Source: Chitinophaga silvisoli
Lineage (GTDB): Bacteria > Bacteroidota > Bacteroidia > Chitinophagales > Chitinophagaceae
Length of the DNA stretch: 64,000 bases
Direction of reading: 5' to 3'
NCBI RefSeq assembly: GCF_003412465.1
Contig: NZ_QTJV01000013.1
Location: 124,001-188,000, forward strand
This document shows, piece by piece, positions 51,710 through 60,318 of this stretch. The notes beneath the pieces were generated by a model. It searched no databases, was not told where the DNA came from, and was given only the letters and a program-made list of their open reading frames with translations. Position 1 is the stretch's first letter. Each line of letters starts with the position of its first letter. Position numbers and translations under genes: made by a program.

Positions 51710-52125
51710 TTTTTTGTGATCTTGTATCAATATTTAAATTGATTAACTGGTAAGGAATGATTTGCCTGCTGTTCTTCCGCAGCGGCTATAAAATTACTGC
51801 GCTGTATGCTTCACAACACGAATAAAACTATTAAGAGAAGAATGTAAGAAAGTATTTTTATGACACCCTAATTATAATATATAGTACCTGTTTTTTCGAA
51901 AATAAAAAAAAGAATTTTACCCGGATTACATTTTACTTTACACCCATTATGTAACCCGTTTTTACTATTCCATCTTTAAGACAAGATCTCTTATTGTTTA
52001 TCCTTTAAAAAACCCGTAAGACCCTCAAAATAGAAAAATCGAAAAACGTATCATGACACAAAACACCCTGACGAAACATCACCCTCGTCCGGCACTTCAA
52101 TGCACATACCCAAAAAACAAATTCC
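51710..52125. other. Intergenic region before the aminotransferase cassette
   Basis: 415 nt; no gene supported. A TTGTATCAA sequence at about 51724 resembles the end of the interspersed repeat but no second arm follows. Presumably the promoter of the cassette. Confidence 0.45.
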
Positions 52126-53364
52126 ATGACCACTACTCAAGTCCAATTCAACAAAGGGAAAGGCATTCGCCTGTACACCCCTGATCAGGATGAATACATC
52201 GATGCTGTGTCCGGCACCTTTAACCTGGCCTTAGGCTACAGCTACCCCGAACTGGTTGATGCCCTCAAAACCCAACTGGAAGACCTTATCCATGTATCGT
52301 CTTCCTTCACCGGCGACCTTGCCCAGCAAGTACTGGATAGCATTCTTGCCCATGCACCTGCCCATATCACAACAGGCTGGATGCGCGACATTATCGGTTC
52401 CACAGCCAACGAAGGAGCTGTTAAAATTGCCAATAAGTATAATGGCAAAAATGAGGTCATCAGCCTCTCCCTGTCCCACCACGGACAGACACTTTTTGCG
52501 ACCGCTATCTCAGGCAATGCCTTCCGGCGCAAATCTTTTCCGCATACCGTTGTAACACAGAATGGTATTGTACCTGCACCTTACTGCTATCGTTGTCCTT
52601 TTTCGGCAAAAGGTGCGCCTGCCTGTGGTTTCCTTTGTGCAGAAGCCATTCACGACTATGCTGAGTATGCCGCTTCCGGTGGTGTATCATGTATCATCAT
52701 AGAGCCTATCCTCGGCAATGGTGGCAACATCGTACCTCCTGAAGGTTACTTCGAACGGGTCCGCAAAATCTGTGATGAGCTGGATATTGTACTGATCGCT
52801 GATGAGGTACAAACTGGCATTGGCAGAACAGGACACATGTTTGCAAGTGAATACTACGACATTAAACCTGACATCATCACACTGGCCAAAGGCCTTGGTG
52901 GTATTGGTATTCCTGCTGCTGCTATACTTTACACATCCCAACTGGCCGTGCTGGAGAAATTTGAACACTCCTACACATCCGGTGGGAACCTGCTCTCACT
53001 AACTGCATCACAAAAGACCATGGAGATTGTATCCCGGGAAGGTTTCCTGGAAAACGTGCGTGAAAATGGCGTAGTCCTTGGCCGCCTGCTCAACAGGCTC
53101 AAGGAAAAATATAGCGATGTCATCGGCGATGTACGTGGTATCGGCTACATGTGGGGATTAGAAATCGTTGATAAAGATGGTGCGCCAGATGTAAATCTTA
53201 CGAACAAGATTATTGACAATGGCCTTGAAAATCATCACCTCATACTGCGTGGATCCCGTTACGGATTTGGGAATGTCGTGAAGGTAAGACCTTCCCTGAC
53301 AGCAACAGTCGATGACATCGAAGAGATCTGTGCACGGCTGGATAAGATATTTCATGAACTTTAA
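52126..53364 (+). CDS. Class III PLP-dependent aminotransferase
   Basis: 412 aa. PLP-Lys K255 in TLAKGLGG, D226 in ADEVQTGIGRTG binding the pyridine ring, and GSTANEGAVKIAN at the phosphate end. A Cys cluster C154, C157, C167, C171 (YCYRCPF...CGFLC) is visible and suggests a structural metal or a redox switch. First gene of a tight five-gene run, followed by a Zn-dehydrogenase after 12 nt. GabT-type enzymes that aminate a keto-sugar phosphate in azasugar biosynthesis have this fold; the actual substrate is inferred. Cytoplasmic. Confidence 0.88.
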   Translation: MTTTQVQFNKGKGIRLYTPDQDEYIDAVSGTFNLALGYSYPELVDALKTQLEDLIHVSSSFTGDLAQQVLDSILAHAPAHITTGWMRDIIGSTANEGAVKIANKYNGKNEVISLSLSHHGQTLFATAISGNAFRRKSFPHTVVTQNGIVPAPYCYRCPFSAKGAPACGFLCAEAIHDYAEYAASGGVSCIIIEPILGNGGNIVPPEGYFERVRKICDELDIVLIADEVQTGIGRTGHMFASEYYDIKPDIITLAKGLGGIGIPAAAILYTSQLAVLEKFEHSYTSGGNLLSLTASQKTMEIVSREGFLENVRENGVVLGRLLNRLKEKYSDVIGDVRGIGYMWGLEIVDKDGAPDVNLTNKIIDNGLENHHLILRGSRYGFGNVVKVRPSLTATVDDIEEICARLDKIFHEL

Positions 53365-53376
53365 AAATTGCAAATC

Positions 53377-54402
53377 ATGCAAGCCATTGTTTATAACAAT
53401 CCCTGGGAGATCTCTATCCAGGAAAAGGAAGAACCATCTATTATACTTCCCGATGAAGTAATCGTAGAAGTCCGTGCCACAGGCATCTGCGGTACAGACC
53501 TCAGTATTATTTCCGGTGAATACATGGCACGTCCACAGGTGATTATCGGGCATGAATCTGCGGGTGTGATAGTAGATAAAGGCGCAGCTGTAGACAATTG
53601 CCAGATCGGTGACAGGGTCATCATAGACCCCACATATTATTGCGGTTATTGCGATAACTGCCGGAAAGGACTGCGCAATCATTGCCTGCTGAAATCTTCT
53701 ACAGAAGCAGGTGTGTCTATTGATGGCACATTCACCCGGTATTTCAAAACCACGCAACGATTTATTTATCCATTGGCAGATGCCATCCCTTATGAACAGG
53801 GGGCCATGTCTGAGCCATTGAGTTGTGTACTCACAGCTGTTAAAAAATTGCAGGTCACACCATTCATGCGCACAGCTATATTAGGTGGTGGGCCTATTGG
53901 CCTGTTGTTCTACCTGGCACTGAAGCAATATGGTATACGCGAAGGCGTGATTTATGAAGCATCGGGTCAACGCATGCAATTGATCGAAAAGAATGACGTG
54001 TTGACTGATCGCTGGACCATGTCTCCATCGTTCGTACCCCAGAAGAACCAGTATGACCTGATCATTGATACCACGGCCAGCCTGCTGGAAAAATCCATCC
54101 AGGCTATTGCTGACGGAGGAAAGATCTCACTGATGGGATTGCGCAATAATCTGCAAACCATCAATCCACGAGAGATAGCGGATCGGAGTATTTCTATCAT
54201 TGGCTCCATTGATTCACAGGACACTTTCCGGCATGCGGTGGATCTTATTAACAGCGGCCAGCTGGAGTTGCAGAAGATCATCACCAATGAGTATGATCTG
54301 CATCACTTCGATGCCGCTGTAAAGGACCTGGGTTGCGATCTCACTACCCGTCAGCGAAGCAATAATATCAGTAGTCTGAAATCAGTTATCAGGATCTCTT
54401 AA
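53377..54402 (+). CDS. Zinc-dependent medium-chain dehydrogenase
   Basis: 341 aa from ATG MQAIVYNNPW. Catalytic Zn ligands C38 (in ICGTD), H59-E60 (GHE), and the structural Zn site with four Cys (CGYCDNCRKGLRNHC). The Rossmann segment is AILGGGPIGLLFYLAL. Resembles sorbitol/threonine-type dehydrogenases; an alcohol or sugar-alcohol is oxidised with NAD(P). Between the aminotransferase and the HAD gene (11 nt gap), so the three act in one pathway. A GutB1-like role is inference. Confidence 0.9.
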   Translation: MQAIVYNNPWEISIQEKEEPSIILPDEVIVEVRATGICGTDLSIISGEYMARPQVIIGHESAGVIVDKGAAVDNCQIGDRVIIDPTYYCGYCDNCRKGLRNHCLLKSSTEAGVSIDGTFTRYFKTTQRFIYPLADAIPYEQGAMSEPLSCVLTAVKKLQVTPFMRTAILGGGPIGLLFYLALKQYGIREGVIYEASGQRMQLIEKNDVLTDRWTMSPSFVPQKNQYDLIIDTTASLLEKSIQAIADGGKISLMGLRNNLQTINPREIADRSISIIGSIDSQDTFRHAVDLINSGQLELQKIITNEYDLHHFDAAVKDLGCDLTTRQRSNNISSLKSVIRIS

Positions 54403-54413
54403 ATTTAACCAGT

Positions 54414-55097
54414 ATGAAGTACATCATTTTTGATATAGACGGTACATTGACCGACACCACTGCTATTGACGACCATTGTTATACCCGTGCCATAGAAGAT
54501 TGCTTTGGTTTTAAAGATTTCGAAACGAATTACGGATATTATCAGAATACCACAGACAGTGGCATTATCGACCAGCTGTGCCGTGAAAGACTAGGTCGCA
54601 CATTTACGGAAGCAGAGCGGGATCATTTTATCACCCACTTCTGTGGATTATTGCTGCAAGCCTACCAGGAAGATCCTGGTACCATTCGTGAAATAGCAAA
54701 GGCGGGAGCTGTGATCAGCACCTTATGCCGGCAGGAGCATTATAGTATAGGACTTGCTACAGGTGGATGGCGGCAATCAGCACATTTTAAACTGCAATGT
54801 GCAGGGATTGATGTAAGTGCCTGTAAAGCTTCTTTTGCACAGGATGCGCTGGCCAGGCAGGATATTATCCATGCTACCATCCGGAAAATGAATGAAAAAA
54901 ATGGACTGGATACCGCACCTCCCGGCATCGTTTATGTGGGAGATGGTGTGTGGGATTATCTCACTACGCAACAGATGGGTATTGGGTTCATTGGCATTGC
55001 CAACAGGAAACTCGCTCACCTGGAGGATATTATCAGGATTGACGATTACGATCAGCTCTATCAGCATATAGGATTATATGCTGAGAAGATGAAGTAA
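54414..55097 (+). CDS. HAD-superfamily phosphatase
   Basis: 227 aa. HAD motif I FDIDGT with nucleophile D7 and D9; motif II in LATGG (Thr), and the C-terminal acid GDGVWDYLT. A helical cap of subfamily I lies between (residues 15-85). Likely dephosphorylates a sugar or polyol phosphate intermediate of the preceding enzymes. Repeat copy D starts 8 nt after its stop and separates it from the transporter. Confidence 0.88.
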   Translation: MKYIIFDIDGTLTDTTAIDDHCYTRAIEDCFGFKDFETNYGYYQNTTDSGIIDQLCRERLGRTFTEAERDHFITHFCGLLLQAYQEDPGTIREIAKAGAVISTLCRQEHYSIGLATGGWRQSAHFKLQCAGIDVSACKASFAQDALARQDIIHATIRKMNEKNGLDTAPPGIVYVGDGVWDYLTTQQMGIGFIGIANRKLAHLEDIIRIDDYDQLYQHIGLYAEKMK

Positions 55098-55105
55098 AAA
55101 GAAGC

Positions 55106-55213
55106 GAGGTTGTATCAAAAGTAAAATTGCCGGGATTTAATTCGGGTACCTCATGGAGAGAATTTTTGTTTATGTAATTCTCAATGCCTTCAGAATACTT
55201 TTGGTACAACCTC
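55106..55213 (+). repeat. Interspersed palindromic repeat, copy D
   Basis: 108 bp with GAGGTTGTATCAAAAGTAA and the partner TACTTTTGGTACAACCTC (one change). Inner hairpins GCCGGGA/TTCGGG-like and GAGAATT/AATTCTC are present, the latter with the same TTTGTTTATGT loop as copy C. Confidence 0.9.
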
Positions 55214-55265
55214 ATGCTGATAATGACCTGCCGTACGTCTTGAACAGATTAATAAATGTTAATTT

Positions 55266-56414
55266 ATGCTTTCAGTTACGATTGACCAGAAACGTTCTTA
55301 CCGTATAGCGACATCCATTTTCTTTTTTATAGCAGGCCTAACCTATTCAAGTTGGGCCTGCCGTATTCATGACATCAAATCACAATTTGGGCTGGGAAAC
55401 GCCGGGCTGGGAAGTGTCCTCTTTGCATTGCCCATCGGGCTGATGGTGAGTCTGCCTGTGTCAGGATGGCTGGTGACAAAGACGGGCAGCAGAAGGGTAT
55501 TAATAGCCGCCGGCCTGCTGTTTCCTTTTATGCTCACATTTATTGGATTTACCACACACATCTGGCAGTTGGTCATCGTATTATTCTGCTTTGGGTTTAT
55601 GAACAACCTGTTTGAAATATCCATGAATACGCAGGCTGTAGGCATTGAGAATTTATATGGGCGCTCGATCATGGCTTCTTTTCATGGGCTCTGGAGCCTG
55701 GCGGGATTTACGGGTGTGGGTATTGGTACCCTGGCGGTAAATTTCAACTGGCCTATATGGCAGCACTTTCTGATAGTAGCGTTGCTATGCTGGGTGCTGG
55801 TATGCTGTGCCAGTTCATACCTGTTGCCGGCCGATGCGCCTACGGATGATGGACCACTGTTTGCCATGCCAGACAGGAAGATCATGCAACTGGGATTGAT
55901 TGCGTTCGCCAGCCTGGTTACAGAGGGAACTATGTTTGACTGGAGCGGGGTATATTTCCAGAAAGTGGTGAAGGTACCTGAGGCATTGACAACGGTAGGG
56001 TATATCGCTTTTATGAGTACAATGGCCGGAGGGCGGTTTGTGGCAGATAGCGTAGTGACAAAATTGGGTGTGAAGCATGTGCTCACATATGCCGGTATAA
56101 TCAGTAGTACAGGGTTGATGATCGCTATTTTTTTCCCGCATATCGTGACGGCTACGCTGGGTTTCCTGTTGGTAGGAATTGGTGTCTCGTCTATTGTGCC
56201 CCTGGTATTGGCATTGGCAGGTAAGTCAGACACATTGCCGCCGGGCATGGCAATAGCTGCGGTGTCCACTGTAGGGTTCCTTGGATTCCTGATTGGTCCC
56301 CCGATGATTGGTTTTATAGCAGAAGCATTGGATTTACGATGGTCATTGGGTTTAATCGCTGTATTTGCCGGATGCACTGTCTGGCTGACACGTGGTATTG
56401 ATACAAAACAATAA
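55266..56414 (+). CDS. MFS transporter (YbjJ-like)
   Basis: 382 aa with 12 predicted transmembrane helices. The loop between helices 2 and 3 (GWLVTKTGSRRVLIAAG) carries the MFS signature, and the SSWACRIHDIKSQFGLG start is typical of the YbjJ-like branch. Likely exports or imports a small metabolite made or used by the upstream enzymes; direction unknown. The next gene starts 4 nt after its stop. Confidence 0.87.
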   Translation: MLSVTIDQKRSYRIATSIFFFIAGLTYSSWACRIHDIKSQFGLGNAGLGSVLFALPIGLMVSLPVSGWLVTKTGSRRVLIAAGLLFPFMLTFIGFTTHIWQLVIVLFCFGFMNNLFEISMNTQAVGIENLYGRSIMASFHGLWSLAGFTGVGIGTLAVNFNWPIWQHFLIVALLCWVLVCCASSYLLPADAPTDDGPLFAMPDRKIMQLGLIAFASLVTEGTMFDWSGVYFQKVVKVPEALTTVGYIAFMSTMAGGRFVADSVVTKLGVKHVLTYAGIISSTGLMIAIFFPHIVTATLGFLLVGIGVSSIVPLVLALAGKSDTLPPGMAIAAVSTVGFLGFLIGPPMIGFIAEALDLRWSLGLIAVFAGCTVWLTRGIDTKQ

Positions 56415-56418
56415 GAAT

Positions 56419-56949
56419 ATGAAATGGATGAATGAACCTGCCCAATGGGCCGGTGACAATCAGCAGCTGACGATGACAGTAGATGCTGATACAGACTTCT
56501 GGCGTGTTACGCATTATGGTTTTATACGTGATAACGGGCCGTTTTATTACGTGGAGCAGGAAGGTGATTTTGTAGCCAGTGTGAAAGTGAAAGGGCAATA
56601 TCGGGAGCTTTTTCATCAGGCGGGCCTGATGGTGCGGCTTGATGATAAAAATTGGATCAAGACCGGCATAGAGTATGTCGATGGTGTACAAAATGTAAGC
56701 GCTGTAGTGACCCGGGAAGTATCTGACTGGTCTGTGGTACCCAGGAATGATAGTCCGGAGGCGATTTGGCTAAAGTTGTTGCGGAAGGGAGATTATGTGG
56801 AGATCAGTTATTCATTTGAAGGAGAGAGATATGAGATGTTGCGGCTGGCTTATTTTCCACCGGGAGGAATAGTCCGGGTGGGACTTGTGGCCGCGGCACC
56901 TGGCAAGGAGTCATTTTCAGTGTTGTTTGAAGACTTTCGGGTAATTTAA
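56419..56949 (+). CDS. DUF1349 (concanavalin-like) protein
   Basis: 176 aa from ATG MKWMNEPAQW. A soluble beta-sandwich: WRVTHYGFIRDNGPFYYVEQ, AGLMVRLDDKNWIKTGIEYV, and the C-terminal VRVGLVAAAPGKESFSVLFE are the DUF1349 (YnaB-like) pattern. No signal peptide, so cytoplasmic. Members are often encoded beside sugar genes, and a sugar-binding or regulatory role is plausible but unproved. Last gene of the cassette. Confidence 0.85.
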   Translation: MKWMNEPAQWAGDNQQLTMTVDADTDFWRVTHYGFIRDNGPFYYVEQEGDFVASVKVKGQYRELFHQAGLMVRLDDKNWIKTGIEYVDGVQNVSAVVTREVSDWSVVPRNDSPEAIWLKLLRKGDYVEISYSFEGERYEMLRLAYFPPGGIVRVGLVAAAPGKESFSVLFEDFRVI

Positions 56950-57104
56950 AAGGGCTTGTCCCGTAACCACACTCACGCTGTATTTTTTTGTATTAATCCC
57001 TCTACTCAAAAACCTGGGTAGTGTACACGTTTATTTTGAGAACATAATCCAAATGCTGTAATTTAAGAACCTAATTAAATCCATTTAACCATTAACTCAT
57101 CTTC

Positions 57105-58127
57105 ATGAAGAAAAATTTTATCTCGTCAATTTTAATGTTGTCCTCAATCTTTGCTTTAACATCCTGCCAAAAGAAGGAGATTGAAAAATTAAACAGTAAT
57201 AGTACAACCGCCAGCACTAATGGATCCCTTTCAGTTTTAACATCTGACATTCTTAGGTATTACTATAAAGGATCAACTAACAATAATATTTACAGTGGAA
57301 ACAGCACTGATGGTACTAACTGGATCTCGACCCTAATTTCTAATGGAGCAACATTGCAAAGTGGGCCTGCAGCAGCCTTTTTTAATGGGAATATTTACGT
57401 ATTTCACAGAGGAAGAACCAACAATAATTTATACTATTCCTACAGTGTAAACAGGGGGGATTCCTGGTCAGCCGATGCAGCCCTCGGAAATAATGCAGGT
57501 ACAGCCAGCTCGCCCTCAGCATGTACGTTTAATGGTAAAATGTTCCTCGCATATGTAAGTGCCACCTTCAATTCAGCACCAGGTTATAGCAATATTTATT
57601 ATTCATACAGTTCCAATGGAAGTACATGGACAGAGGCTATTTTACCTTTTACAACCTACAGTGAACCATGCATATATTCTTACGGCAATAAGATATATAT
57701 TGCATATGCAACAAGTAACCTGGCTTCTATAAATATCATTTCATCTACAGACGGAATAACCTGGACCCAGGCTTCAAGTTTAAATTATAGCTCAGTTCAT
57801 TATTCTGTGGCAGTTAATCCGAATGGTAAAGCATGCCTTGTCAGGACTGATAGAACAGGTCAAATTAATGTTTCCTATTCCGATGATCTGATTAACTGGT
57901 CGCTGCCTACCTATCTTTTGTCAACATCAGGAGCAATCGCAGGTTCAACAGTGAGGCCCTCTATAACATTTGATAATGTTAATAACAGGTTTGTAGTGGC
58001 ATATAGAAGTAATACCCATAATAATGACAATATTTATTATGCGGACGACAGAGATGGCGTTCTAAAGGAAAGAGGAACTGCAAATGGATCAACCACTGAT
58101 GCGCCTTATCTTATATCAACTAATTAA
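57105..58127 (+). CDS. Lipoprotein with sialidase-like beta-propeller repeats
   Basis: 340 aa. Lipobox LTSC (Cys 20) followed by QKKE. The body contains about six blade-like repeats with the pattern NIYYSYSxNGxTWTxA (for example NNLYYSYSVNRGDSWSADAA, SNIYYSYSSNGSTWTEAI, INIISSTDGITWTQASSL). These are BNR/Asp-box-like units as in sialidase-fold and lectin propellers. Catalytic residues of sialidases are not visible, so a binding protein is more likely than an enzyme. Surface or periplasmic; monocistronic. Confidence 0.75.
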   Translation: MKKNFISSILMLSSIFALTSCQKKEIEKLNSNSTTASTNGSLSVLTSDILRYYYKGSTNNNIYSGNSTDGTNWISTLISNGATLQSGPAAAFFNGNIYVFHRGRTNNNLYYSYSVNRGDSWSADAALGNNAGTASSPSACTFNGKMFLAYVSATFNSAPGYSNIYYSYSSNGSTWTEAILPFTTYSEPCIYSYGNKIYIAYATSNLASINIISSTDGITWTQASSLNYSSVHYSVAVNPNGKACLVRTDRTGQINVSYSDDLINWSLPTYLLSTSGAIAGSTVRPSITFDNVNNRFVVAYRSNTHNNDNIYYADDRDGVLKERGTANGSTTDAPYLISTN

Positions 58128-58460
58128 TTGCCAGGGAGCTGCTCCTGTTATTGGCGAATGGTCATTCCCGGATCGACAAAGTGGGCGCAGCTAAGTACTC
58201 ACTTAGTTTTATTGCCTCCACCAGAATATCCTCCCTGATAATTCCCAGACAATCAGAATAGAAAATTTACCAGTAATAAGCATAAAAAAACGGCCGGATA
58301 TAATATCCAGCCGTTTTTTTGTGCACAACTTAAGGGCCTGCGCATTCCGTATACCTTGTTTTAATTGCTCATAACCTGTCCACAAAAGAGGCATCAAAAG
58401 CATCCTCCCCTATTCATCTTCCCGAAGTACGATTCACATGAATAACTTCTGACTACTTTA
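58128..58460. other. Intergenic region with terminator
   Basis: About 330 nt between convergent genes; contains one hairpin terminator and no supported gene. Confidence 0.6.
58284..58320. terminator. Terminator between propeller lipoprotein and GH43
   Basis: 17-bp stem with one mismatch (core CGGCCGGATA/TATCCAGCCG), TAA loop, A and T tails of seven. Confidence 0.9.
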
Positions 58461-60014
58461 TCAATCCCCTATCGGAATAGGAATATTAACCCCTGTCGCT
58501 CCCGCCACACCAAAGTTTGGCGATCCATCCGAATTCCAGGTCAGTTTTTGTATTCTTGCCGGCCTGCCTCCATTTGTAGTCGCGGCTACACTACGCGCAT
58601 GATACACAAACCAGTTTTCGGTATGCAACACATTGTTTGCGTCGGTATAACTACTGGTAAAAAAACCGTTGTGTCCTGGGCCATAAACATTGTTAGCATC
58701 ATTTCTGACAAACACCTGCTTCTTATTTATCCAGTTGGCCGCAACTGTAGGATCAGCTCCACTTGTTAACTGTATCTGCCCCAGGCAATAATTATCACTC
58801 GTATACCGGCTTGCTGAAAATATAATGAATACCGGGCTACCGGCATCTTTCTGCAACATGATAGGACCTTCATTAACCCCCGCCCCTATTGAACTGGGCT
58901 CGTATTTTTCCCAGGTATTGGTAGGCGATGATATTGCGACTCTCGGACCGCTGATCGTCCAGGGGTTAGACATGGGAGCCAGGTAAATATATTGTTTATA
59001 TTTGGTAGCCACACTCTCCCAGCCCGACCATATAAAGTAATTTTTCGAGCCAATAGTCAGCACCGAACCATCTATAGCCCATTGATCAGTTGAATCAAAT
59101 ATCTTTCCCTTGAATGTCCAAGTTCCTGTCGTAGGGTCAGCATTGGGATTCTCCAACACAAACATGCGATGATTATCATCACCTCCTGCATCATCTGCAG
59201 CGAAATAAATATACCACTTGCCTGACAGGAAATGTAATTCAGGTGCCCATATATTGGATGAATACGCTGTACCTGAAGGAGGTGTCCAGACGATGGTCTC
59301 AGGCATAGCCGCCAGTAATGATACAGAGCGGGTTTTTGTAATGCCTATCTTATTGCCCTTAGTGTACAGGAAATAATAATAGCCATCTCTTTGCGCGATG
59401 AAGGGATCAGGACGGCTGGCTGCAATTAAAGGATTTTGAAAATTGAGATTACGGAATTCAAAAAGATCCTGTGTACCTGTTACACTACTTTTCTGTCTGA
59501 TTTTTCTGCCTGGTATACTATCTTCAGGATCTACGACCATTTTCATCCCTGTTTGCTTGTTGGTCAGGGAAAAAACATTGTTACTGCCGGAATAGGCAAT
59601 TGCCCAACGTTGCGCATCAGAACCATCATCAGTTCCTTGCTGTAATACCTCTCCGGAAATGGCCGATGGCGATTGAAGACACTTATTACTGGTCACATTG
59701 ACCAGCTTATAATAAGTGGCATCGATTTTTATAAGTTTCCATTTCTGCCCATTATTGGGAAACCATCCCCATTGCTGGATTTTTGCACCTTCAGCCGTGG
59801 AGTTTCCGGTCACCTCTACTACCGGGCCGTATGGTAAAGAAGAGAAACCCCTGATGCGATAGATAGCACTATCCTCCAGTGTTCCCAATGGAGGTGCTAC
59901 GCTGATCGTTTTGGGGAGACTCAATTGGGTAATGCCTTCTGATTGCTTTTTATTACAACTGGTCGTCAGCAAGGCCATGACAACAACAGTCCTGGTTAAT
60001 AATTCGATTTTCAT
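58461..60014 (-). CDS. GH43 glycosidase with ricin-type lectin domain, lipoprotein
   Basis: 517 aa. Lipobox LTTSC (Cys 20). Residues 50-190 form a ricin-B-like domain (QQWGWFPNNGQKWKLIKIDA, LTNKQTGMKMVVDPEDS). The GH43 five-bladed propeller follows: base D203 in SRPDPFI, pKa modulator D315 in WAIDGS, acid E382 in NEGPIM. Expected to remove alpha-L-arabinofuranose or beta-xylose from plant glycans outside the cell. Monocistronic on the minus strand. It supports a polysaccharide-degrading lifestyle. Confidence 0.92.
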   Translation of the reverse strand: MKIELLTRTVVVMALLTTSCNKKQSEGITQLSLPKTISVAPPLGTLEDSAIYRIRGFSSLPYGPVVEVTGNSTAEGAKIQQWGWFPNNGQKWKLIKIDATYYKLVNVTSNKCLQSPSAISGEVLQQGTDDGSDAQRWAIAYSGSNNVFSLTNKQTGMKMVVDPEDSIPGRKIRQKSSVTGTQDLFEFRNLNFQNPLIAASRPDPFIAQRDGYYYFLYTKGNKIGITKTRSVSLLAAMPETIVWTPPSGTAYSSNIWAPELHFLSGKWYIYFAADDAGGDDNHRMFVLENPNADPTTGTWTFKGKIFDSTDQWAIDGSVLTIGSKNYFIWSGWESVATKYKQYIYLAPMSNPWTISGPRVAISSPTNTWEKYEPSSIGAGVNEGPIMLQKDAGSPVFIIFSASRYTSDNYCLGQIQLTSGADPTVAANWINKKQVFVRNDANNVYGPGHNGFFTSSYTDANNVLHTENWFVYHARSVAATTNGGRPARIQKLTWNSDGSPNFGVAGATGVNIPIPIGD

Positions 60015-60318
60015 AGAGAATTGAGGTTAAGTGAATTGATATGTTCCATTCAAAATAAACGAATGGATAGTACATAATCTGTTCAACTTTTTGTCGATTT
60101 ATCCCAACCCATTTTTCCCCCTCCCCTACTACAATTCCAATAACACAACAAGGTCAGCACCATCCAGCCAAACCAAAAACAAACCCCCATCGGAAGATTA
60201 AAATTGACAAATTACAGCGACCGAACAACACTCGGATTCCCCCAAATAAAATTCCCCCTCAAAGTTCCAGCCTTTCCAATATCTTAGCATATCCATTCAA
60301 CATCCTAAATTCCAAATT
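60015..60318. other. Intergenic region between divergent GH43 and beta-lactamase-like genes
   Basis: About 300 nt, Pro/Pyr-rich on the plus strand; no gene or clear repeat found. Contains both promoters. Confidence 0.5.

Noticed and set aside
51721-51745. CTTGTATCAATATTTAAA, similar to the repeat terminus
   Set aside because: Lacks the AAAAGTAA continuation and the partner arm.
55682-56377. Long minus-strand open frame opposite the MFS gene
   Set aside because: Antisense of a clear membrane protein; no recognisable domain.
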